A model generated the notes under the pieces. The model was given only the letters and a program-made list of their open reading frames with translations. It did no database searches and was not told where the DNA came from. Below, one piece after another: positions 8,028 through 15,346 of a stretch of DNA of 21,379 nucleotides. The position numbers and the translations under genes are program-made. Numbering within the stretch: position 1 is the first letter of the stretch; each line of letters opens with the position of its first letter. Source of the DNA: Amoeboaphelidium occidentale (lineage: Eukaryota; Aphelidiomycota; Aphelidea); the NCBI GenBank assembly GCA_023515795.1, contig JALGPX010000018.1, positions 4,952 to 26,330 on the forward strand, in the 5' to 3' direction.

Positions 8028-11000
8028 ATGAAACTGAAAGCATTTTGCCACTACATCAGCACTTTAGCTTGCTTACTGGGTGCTTCTAGTTTAAATCATG
8101 AAAAGAGCTTTCTTTATCAGGATGGTGCTTCCAATGTGTTTGCAATAGCAATCTACAAAGATTCTTTGCTGCTTACAGTTTCGAACGACGTTGTTCAAAA
8201 GGATATCCAGACTGGCTCCATTCAGAGAACCTTTAGAGCTCATCAGAGTTTGGTTTATTCATTTTCTGTTACAAATGACTCCATGATGATAACATCTGGA
8301 TTTGATGATATGATCATTCTTTGGGATCTTGAAACAGGATCGATTCTAAAACGAATTTTGTTGAGTCGGTTGGATTCACGGATAAGAAGTATTGCTGTTC
8401 AAAATAATCTTGTAGTTACAGGTGGTCTTGATAGCAAAGCGAGGACAATTGATTTGGTTAGTGGAAGAGTTGTCAGAACAATCGGTAACCATTCCAAACA
8501 CATTGTTCTTAATAGTCGTAGATACAGACGGCTTTGTTTTTAGTGTAGTAGTAAGTGGTGAATTCTTTTACATTGGAAAACAGAACCAACCAAACGTTGT
8601 CAGATACTCTACTCAAAGAGGTAGTAGCAACCTGGCGTATGATGGCCACACAGACTCGGTGTTCTCCATTTTCTTGTACAACGATATTCTTATTTCAGGG
8701 TCTGCTGATACAACCGTCGTGTGCTGGAATGCAAGTAACGCGAGAACATTGCGAGTTTTAAGTGGTCATACAGATTTCGTGAGAGTAGTTGCTATTTTTG
8801 ATGGATTTCTTTATTCAGCTGGAGGAGACACATATGTTGTCAAATGGAATATCGAAAACGGACAGATTTTACAAATGTTCCCTACATTTCACTACCATGA
8901 AATAATGTCTTTCGCCTACAAACACTCGGAAATATTTACAGGATCGTTGGACACATCAGTGATCCGATGGGATTCAATTTCAGGCCGGCGGCTAGTTTCC
9001 TACGAAGGCAAAAACACCAAATTAAACGCTGTTGCTGCATGGAAAAATTTCGCTATAAGCGCGGGTGAAGACGTCGAAATTAAAGTATGGGATTCAACCA
9101 TTGATAGTATAGAACCGTTGGCAATTATGATTAATCACACCGTCTCCATCAACTGTTTGTGTTCCTATGAAGATTTCCTTTTCTCGGGAGGCTCCGACGG
9201 CACAGTCAAACAATGGGATATGAAACAATTTATACCTAAGAACACATTTGAAGGCAAGACAATTCCAAACTCGAACTCTCATTCTTTAGGTCAAACAAGT
9301 GTAATTGTTTCGCTAACAGCCTTCCAGGGGTTTCTGTACTCCTCAGGACACAGTATTGATATATACCAATGGAATATTTCATCTGGCTTACTCGAAAACC
9401 GATTTGTCGGTCATACCGGCTGGATTGACTCCGTCACAAATGACGCGAGCTCTCTTTACTCAGGATCGAATGATAAAACAATCAGAATGTGGAATGTTCA
9501 ATCGCTGCAGAGCTCAAAAATTTTTTATTGTAAGTATCAATTTTTCTATTGACTTTGATAGCCGTTGATTCTGTAAGAGCTGTATGGAGAACACAAGATT
9601 CGATTTTAGCTTGTGCTTCTGAGAGCCTTCAGTCTTTTTCTGTTGCAAGCGGTGAGACGCTAGCTTTTTTTAAAGGTAAGTTCATTTATTATTAAATTGA
9701 TTGCATAGAACCCAACGGTTGTTCTTCCATCGTTTCTCTGTTAGAAAGGGCCTACACTGGCCATTCTGATGGTGTCATCCGAGTCAGAGACTTGTATACA
9801 CTTAATGTTATGAAAACATATTCAGGTCATTCGGATTATGTTACGTGGCTTTGCTTCGACGATTCATACAACTTATTCTCTACAGGATTTGACGGGACTA
9901 TAAAGAAATGGAATTTGTTGGCAAGAAAGGTCGCATATTCATTTGAGATCCGTTCAAAGGCAGTCACTGCTCTAGCAGTGAGCGGCAAGAACTTATATGT
10001 TGGAACCCTGGGAGGGAATATCTTCTCCTACAACACCGATGATGCAAAGGCTGTAAAAGAATTGAGATACTTTAACCAACGTGTTACGTCTTTATTGGTG
10101 TTGAATTGTTCAGTTTATGGGTCAAGTCTTGATGGGCTACTACTAAAGTTCATAGATGGCACAAAAGACGTGGTATCGGCTCTTTACAATTCCAATTTAG
10201 AACCAGTAAGAAGTCTTACTGCCAACAATAATTATGTGGTTTCTTTACACGGAGAAGAAAAGGTTGTGATTTTTTCAAATGATTCGTTTAGAAGAACGTT
10301 GGATTTCCCTGCTGTTATGGTTTGCATTGCCGCAACCGACCGGTTCCTTTTGGGAGGAACTAGATCGGGTGTAATATACTCATGGAATATCGAAAGTTTT
10401 GAACTTTCACTGGAGCTGAAGGGACATATTTCTCAGGTTAATCATCTTCTTCCAGTTCACCAACGCCTTTTCTCTGCATCAGATGACAAATCGATCATTG
10501 AATGGTCTTTGAAGGATGGGATTAGTATTAATGCTTACCAAAGACTTTCTGCAAGAGTGCTGGGGCATCTGGGTTCTGTTAACTCTTTATCGTTTTGTTT
10601 TGGTACCTTATTCTCTGCCGGGTCAGATTTGTCGGTACGCCGATGGAATACGGCTACGGGGAGACATGAAGACGTGTATATTGGGTTTTCTGATATTGTT
10701 ACGTCAGTGACTTGTATTAATGGCTCGGTTTTTGCAGGGAGCGAAGATTTTTCCGTTCTTATGTTCCGACCTGTTTTCGATGATTTGTCTAGAGCAACGA
10801 CTTCATCAAAGGCCTTGATAACGACAGGCAAGAGGAAAGCCTCAAGAATAGTTCGTGGATCTCAATCTCATGTATCTCCTGAAACGTCGATATTAGCTCT
10901 AACTGTTGGTCTTGTATTCTTAGTGATTCTCCTAGTTGGATTCGGAGCTTTGTTTTCCTTTTCGAGGATTCAAAAGAAGGAAATAGCCGCAAAAACTTCA

Positions 11001-11780
11001 TCAAAGACTCAAAATGAGTCAAGTTTTACGGTAACAGATTTACAAACCGTTGTAAACTCAATCGTGGGCATATCGAAGCATGCCGAGTTTCTGCTTCAGT
11101 CTTCTGCTATTGCAAAAGTTCGTAGAATCGCACGTGGTGGTGGCGGTGAGCTGTTTATCGCTAAAGTTATGGATCCGCTATTGCAAAAGAAAGTGGGAGA
11201 TACGGTCATTCAAAAGGTTGTCTTTGTTTCGAGCAAAAGCCACGAGGAAGCCTTTTTCCAAGAAGTTGGAATCATGATCATGCTGTCTACATTTCCTCAT
11301 TTTTGTCAGATTATAGGATATACAGAGAATCCGCTATCGATGATACTGAAGTTCTACTTGCATGGCTCTCTTAATGAGTGGTTGCGGGAAAATCAAGCTA
11401 CTAGGCTTTTTGCTGTGAAATTATTGAAAGAACTTGCTGAAGCCCTAAATGCGATGCATTCTCATTTTTTGGCACACTGTGACATTAAACCGCAAAATAT
11501 CTTAATGCAAATCGAGAACGGAGTACCATCCTGCTTCTTGACTGATTTTGGAATAACTCAGATATTATCAGACGAGATTCTTGCATCCAGGATGTTCAAT
11601 GTCACCAATTTACGAGGATTATCCGTCAATTATGCCTCACCAGAAGCTTTCACAAACTTTAGATCTAAGCGTTACAATCTTGTTGATTTCTTGAAGTACG
11701 ACATTTACTCTTTTGCTTGCGTGGTGTATGATTTTGTCTCAGCAAGGCCGCCTTGGAATAATTCTTATGAATTCAATTAA
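8028..11780 (+). CDS. WD40-ectodomain transmembrane receptor kinase, paralog 2
   Basis: Exons are 8028-8484, 8516-9253, 9290-9529, 9562-9675 and 9709-11780, encoding 1206 residues ending at TAA. The protein starts with a signal peptide (MKLKAFCHYISTLACLLGAS). Roughly 17 WD40-type blades follow (for example DTTVVCWNASN, DKTIRMWNVQS, DLSVRRWNTATG), enough for two to three propellers. A membrane span lies at about 911-934 (ILALTVGLVFLVILLVGFGA). The kinase domain starts near 985: Gly loop RGGGGELF (992-999), Lys1019, Glu1035, catalytic HCDIKPQN (Asp1108), DFG Asp1129 and SPE. All catalytic residues are present, and HCDIKPQN suggests Ser/Thr specificity. The protein ends at PPWNNSYEFN, only 78 residues after DFG, so the last helices of the C-lobe are missing. 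Its stop is 8 bp from the convergent OST1 stop. I know of no described family with this architecture. Confidence 0.92.
8485..8515 (+). other. Intron 1 of WD40-kinase paralog 2 (31 nt)
   Basis: The intron begins GTAACC and ends TAATAG, phase 1. It lies after exactly 457 coding bases, as in paralog 1, and its removal joins two overlapping frames. Confidence 0.9.
9254..9289 (+). other. Probable GC-AG intron 2 of WD40-kinase paralog 2 (36 nt, no stop)
   Basis: The segment begins GCAAGA and ends CTTTAG, phase 1. It has no stop and is a multiple of three. Removing it converts an unalignable insertion into NTFEGQTSVIVSLTAF, which matches KTLLGHTRAMLTLT of paralog 1. The site coincides with paralog 1 intron 2, and the following exon is 240 nt in both genes. 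Confidence 0.75.
9530..9561 (+). other. Intron 3 of WD40-kinase paralog 2 (32 nt)
   Basis: The intron begins GTAAGT, has a branch-like TTGAC and ends GATAG, phase 1. It contains an in-frame stop, and its removal keeps the frame open into the next exon. Confidence 0.9.
9676..9708 (+). other. Intron 4 of WD40-kinase paralog 2 (33 nt), absent from paralog 1
   Basis: The intron begins GTAAGT and ends GCATAG, phase 1, with in-frame stops. Paralog 1 is continuous across the homologous position, and both proteins have 57 residues between intron 3 and the shared TGH motif. Confidence 0.88.
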
Positions 11781-11787
11781 ACTCGGT

Positions 11788-11793
11788 TTTATT
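11788..11793 (-). terminator. AATAAA overlapping the OST1 stop codon
   Basis: The minus strand reads GAATAAAAC, where TAA is the stop codon itself. If used, the cleavage site would fall inside the end of the convergent WD40-kinase coding region. Confidence 0.4.
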
Positions 11794-13324
11794 CAGTCTT
11801 CTTTTTCAGACTTGTTTCCGTTCTGAGAGCGAATATTGCCACAGAGAACAGTACAAGAAACCCAACAGAAGCTACAAGTGGCTTTCTGAAATACTCTGAT
11901 GAAGCATACTTGTATGTCACATAAACGTAGTCCTTATGATCTTCATAAACTCCCTTCTTGTTCAAAACGATCGTTGGCCTTCCTTTAGTATCCAAATAAG
12001 TAAAAGTGAGTCCTTGTTGATCAATTTTGACGGAATCTTCATAAGGAACAATTAGTTTGTAGTCTCTTGCACCTTCAGGTAAAACAATCTTCATTGTGTA
12101 ATTCTTGACAGCGACATTTCTCAATCCTTCGTAGAAGTTAAATCTTAGAATGTGTGTTCCATTCACTGGATGATATCTGACAAAATCTTTAATGTCAACA
12201 TTAAACCCATGAAACCATGAATAAATCCAGCCACCAAACAATGGATATCGAGGTCTTAACTCCAAGACAGACTTCTTCTTCTCCTCGCGAAAGTTCGAAG
12301 TTGAAACATTACCAACATCATCTCTGTAATAAACACCATGAGCACCAGTAGGTAAATCCAAACTGACTTGTTTGACAACAGTACTTTGGGAATGCAAGTA
12401 TGATGATCGCAAATAATCAATACGAGAGAATTCAGTTTTCAGTTGAGGACCATTATGCTGCAGTGTATACCATTCTTCCACAGCAACATTGCTTCCCCAA
12501 TGACTTACCCATAATTCCTTCTTTAAATCATTAACCGTTAGGTATTCAAACGATGATGAAGGTTCGAATCTAATTTGCAAAGGCTCATAATCAAATTCCA
12601 CAAGCTGTTGACCGTGTTCATAAGGACCATAAGTAACAGTTTTACCACTCTTATCAACAGAACTAACAACTTTCAATGAATCTCTCTGTGGATCTTTCGT
12701 GTAATGCAAAACATTAGATGTTGGTAGCATAACTTTCAATTTCTCTTTGACTGTTTCATACGGAGAAGGCATGAACAAATTAGACCCCAGCTGATATGTA
12801 GCCTTCTCTGTCTGCTCTACAACTTCCGGAAAAGGCGCGAACGCATTTCCATAAGTAACATCCACAACAAGAACAAAAGGTTTCGAGTTATCTGAAGGTT
12901 TGACTCTCCAGTAATCAGCCTTCCTTCCATTACCAGAAGTTGAACCATCAGCGGAAATTAATTCAGCCTGCAAAGGAACCAAAGAATCACCACTGACCTT
13001 TTCCTTAACGGAAACATCCAGAATAGTCGCATTGAAGTTAACACTCTCCAAAAGCGACTTGGGCTTCTCAATAACATACTCCACTGCAAAGTAATACTGC
13101 TGGTCTGGACGAGGAGGTGAATTCTTTGAAGGCGCAACCTGAATTACTCTTCTCTCAACCATAAACGCACCAGACAAGTCAAGTGAACGAACAACATTCT
13201 CGTTAACAAAAGTCTTTAGGATTTTCGGTTTACTCGCATTAACTGGAAAGTCGCAAAGGATTAAAGTGACCAAAAGAAACAATTTAAAGACTTTAGGGAT
13301 TCCGTAACTTTCGAAGCGTTTCAT
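11789..13324 (-). CDS. OST1: Ribophorin I, oligosaccharyltransferase subunit OST1
   Basis: One exon encodes 511 residues ending at TAA, close to the usual family length (about 480-610). Ribophorin I is a subunit of the ER oligosaccharyltransferase that transfers the N-glycan to Asn-X-Ser/Thr of nascent proteins. The ATG at 13324 is chosen because it opens a signal peptide (MKRFESYGIPKVFKLFLLVT); an in-frame ATG farther upstream would precede it with an uncharged-to-basic tail and run into the divergent gene. Family features include the ER-lumenal beta-rich body (YYFAVEYVIEKPKSL, LWVSHWGSNVAVEEWY, VYYRDDVGNVSTS), a C-terminal span (FRKPLVASVGFLVLFSVAIF) and the tail SLKKKTE, whose lysines at -3 and -4 form a dilysine ER-retrieval signal. 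An AATAAA overlaps the stop codon. Confidence 0.95.
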   Translation of the reverse strand: MKRFESYGIPKVFKLFLLVTLILCDFPVNASKPKILKTFVNENVVRSLDLSGAFMVERRVIQVAPSKNSPPRPDQQYYFAVEYVIEKPKSLLESVNFNATILDVSVKEKVSGDSLVPLQAELISADGSTSGNGRKADYWRVKPSDNSKPFVLVVDVTYGNAFAPFPEVVEQTEKATYQLGSNLFMPSPYETVKEKLKVMLPTSNVLHYTKDPQRDSLKVVSSVDKSGKTVTYGPYEHGQQLVEFDYEPLQIRFEPSSSFEYLTVNDLKKELWVSHWGSNVAVEEWYTLQHNGPQLKTEFSRIDYLRSSYLHSQSTVVKQVSLDLPTGAHGVYYRDDVGNVSTSNFREEKKKSVLELRPRYPLFGGWIYSWFHGFNVDIKDFVRYHPVNGTHILRFNFYEGLRNVAVKNYTMKIVLPEGARDYKLIVPYEDSVKIDQQGLTFTYLDTKGRPTIVLNKKGVYEDHKDYVYVTYKYASSEYFRKPLVASVGFLVLFSVAIFALRTETSLKKKTE

Positions 13325-13430
13325 TTTCTGTTTTGAATTTCTGAGTGCAGAAAGGCGTGGCTTTTCGACTGTCCTTCCTTTCAAGCGAATCAAAATCTTT
13401 TTCAGTTGCAGACGAAACACTCTTTTGAAA
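13325..13430. promoter_or_regulatory. 106-bp bidirectional promoter (OST1 / PAF-AH)
   Basis: Only 106 bp separate the two divergent ATGs. No clear TATA box is seen. The stretch has pyrimidine-rich tracts on the plus strand and must contain the start sites for both genes. Confidence 0.5.
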
Positions 13431-14549
13431 ATGACACAATTAGTCGGACACTGTGACATAAGAATTCTATCAAACGGTAAAGCAGACAGCAAAACACCAT
13501 CAGAGGTCCTGTTGAGGGCTTACTATCCCGTTGATACAAAAAGTTCTGAAGCAAAGACTACGAAATATTGGTTACATAATCGTGTCAAGTGGTTGCCTTC
13601 AACGAAATACTTTCATGGCATTATTGAATATGCAAAACCAAAGGGTTCAGCTGTCATTAAGTTCTTTGCTCCGTTGTTTCACTGGTTCTTGCGTCAACCT
13701 GATTACTTTCATCACAGTGAGTGTTCTGTCCCAGCGGTGACGTCAAAGCAATCAGTGATATTATTCTCTCATGGCCTGGGAGGATTTCGTGGCATGTATT
13801 CTGAGTTCTGTGCGAGTATGGCTATGAAGGGACATATTGTTCTGGCTTTGGAACACGGTGATGGTTCTGCTTGTTACTTTGATGCTTCCAAAGATGAAAA
13901 TGGCGTCTACTATTCTGGTTATCCAAAAGAAAATGGATGGAGTTTCAGAAGAGAACAGCTCGCGTTTCGTTCAGGGGAGATTAAAACATGTTTAGAAGCA
14001 TTGGGTTTACTGGAGAACAAGACTGATCGTTCGTTCTTGCTTGAAACAACAAATGACGATCTGTTATCGTGTATTAAGGAAGCCAATGATGTTCATTTTG
14101 CTGCTCATTCTTTTGGTGCTGCGACTTTGATTAATTATTTGACTCATGATCATAAGGATGATAATAATGATGATGCTGCTGCTGTTAGTGTCTGTTTGAT
14201 GGATCCTTGGCTTGAACCTTTGCTAATGAATGATACTGAAAAAGCTTTTAAGGATCACACGAATTTCAGAAGCAAAATGTCAAAGCATTCATTGGCAGTT
14301 ATAAACTCTGACTCTTTTCATTGGAAGAATAATTTGGAAATTATTCGATTGATTCTAGACGCAGGTCCATGTGAACTTGTAGACAAAGATCACCAAGCAT
14401 CACCTGATAACAGAAACATTTGCCTGAATAATACAAGTCATGTAGATTTCTCTGATATTCCATTCAGGATACCTTTTATGGAACAAAAGAAGCATGTCGT
14501 AACTTTAAGCGCAGATCTGTTTCATGTGGTCTTGCAAGAGCGAAAATAG
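13431..14549 (+). CDS. Platelet-activating-factor acetylhydrolase-type phospholipase A2 (group VII/VIII-like)
   Basis: One exon encodes 372 residues ending at TAG. The family hydrolyses the short or oxidised sn-2 acyl chain of PAF and oxidised phospholipids. Matches are strong around the oxyanion region (FSHGLGGFRGMYSEF, compare FSHGLGAFR in animal enzymes), the following LALEHGDGSACYF, and the catalytic triad: Ser227 in AHSFGA, Asp258 in LMDPWLEP and His337 in HVDFSDIPF. Odd points: the nucleophile elbow begins with Ala instead of Gly, and an Asp/Asn-rich insert (DHKDDNNDDAAA) sits between Ser and Asp. There is no signal peptide, so it is likely intracellular like PAFAH2. The upstream in-frame TTG is rejected in favour of the ATG at 13431. 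Confidence 0.9.
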   Translation: MTQLVGHCDIRILSNGKADSKTPSEVLLRAYYPVDTKSSEAKTTKYWLHNRVKWLPSTKYFHGIIEYAKPKGSAVIKFFAPLFHWFLRQPDYFHHSECSVPAVTSKQSVILFSHGLGGFRGMYSEFCASMAMKGHIVLALEHGDGSACYFDASKDENGVYYSGYPKENGWSFRREQLAFRSGEIKTCLEALGLLENKTDRSFLLETTNDDLLSCIKEANDVHFAAHSFGAATLINYLTHDHKDDNNDDAAAVSVCLMDPWLEPLLMNDTEKAFKDHTNFRSKMSKHSLAVINSDSFHWKNNLEIIRLILDAGPCELVDKDHQASPDNRNICLNNTSHVDFSDIPFRIPFMEQKKHVVTLSADLFHVVLQERK

Positions 14550-14551
14550 AC

Positions 14552-14558
14552 TTTATTG
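14552..14558 (-). terminator. Poly(A) signal AATAAA for the p24 gene
   Basis: The minus strand reads CAATAAAGT about 18 nt after the p24 stop and directly beside the PAF-AH stop, so the two 3' ends should overlap. Confidence 0.5.
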
Positions 14559-14575
14559 TTTCACATACTCAGTGC

Positions 14576-15274
14576 TTACACTAACTTCTTGGCTTCAAAG
14601 AAACCCTTCAAATGTCTAACTTGCCACATGCATGTAATACCAAGAACAATAATTTGAACGAAAGCCCACCACACAACTTTTGAGTTAACAGCTTCAGATA
14701 AATTCCTAAAATTCGCTTCCCTGTCCCTCTGCATTGACTGTTCCCTTCTTATCTCACCAATTCTGTAATTCAAATCTCTGGCTCTTTCTGCTAAATCAGA
14801 TAACCTGTCGCCCTCCTCTTTGCCGTGATCAAGATCAACACTTCCTCCTACAGCCAAGTCGAAATGCACACGGGCCAACTCATGCGAAAACCATCCAGTG
14901 TGGTTAGTGCTGAGACAGAGGGAATACATTCCGGAACCAGCAGAAGTAAAAACAACTCTGCCACTGGAAGCTCCCTTCTGATCTTTTATAATGTGACCAG
15001 TATGAATTTCCTTTACAAGAATTCTGATTCCCAAAGAAGGATTCTCCTGGTAAAAGTTTGTCTGTGGGTTGTACTGTTCAGAGCGATACTTTGCTACAGG
15101 ATTGAATTATAACAGAATCAAAGGAAACTTACCTACTGCCATCGTCTTTTCCATCATATCCTCACTGAAACACTTTTCCGAAGAAGTGTCCAAATAGAAA
15201 TACATTCCATTGGATGAATGGAATAGGAAAATGGATTGAAGCAGAAGGCAAAGTAGAAGTTTTAATTGTGACAT
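14576..15274 (-). CDS. p24/emp24/GP25L family ER-Golgi cargo receptor
   Basis: Two exons, 15274-15133 and 15093-14576, encode 219 residues, the usual p24 length, ending at TAA. p24 proteins cycle between ER and Golgi in COPII and COPI vesicles and select cargo such as GPI-anchored proteins. The order is typical: signal peptide (MSQLKLLLCLLLQSIFLFHS); GOLD domain with the conserved paired cysteines (SEKCFSE and MYSLCLST) and SEQYNPQTNFY; a coiled coil (DRLSDLAERARDLNYRIGEI); one span (VVWWAFVQIIVLGITCMW); and a tail ending FFEAKKLV, with the FF COPII motif and the KKXX COPI motif. The ATG at 15274 is chosen because the signal peptide starts there. A subfamily cannot be assigned safely. Confidence 0.95.
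15094..15132 (-). other. Intron of the p24 gene (39 nt)
   Basis: The intron begins GTAAGT and ends CTGTAG, phase 1, and is a multiple of three but contains in-frame TAA and TAG. Removal gives MAVAKYRSEQYNPQTN, matching the p24 family. Confidence 0.93.
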
Positions 15275-15346
15275 ATGCGTTTTCTGTGAACTGAAGGAAA
15301 ACAACTGAAGTTGTGAACGAGCGGCTAAAGTAACGACGGTAAAGAA
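15275..15346. promoter_or_regulatory. 72-bp bidirectional promoter (p24 / LARGE-like)
   Basis: The divergent ATGs are only 72 bp apart. A short imperfect inverted repeat (AACAACTGAAGTTGT) lies near the middle. No TATA box is visible. Confidence 0.45.

Noticed and set aside
13325-13492. 56-residue N-terminal extension of OST1
   Set aside because: It would hide the signal peptide behind a basic tail and overlap the divergent PAF-AH start. The ATG at 13324 gives a normal signal peptide.
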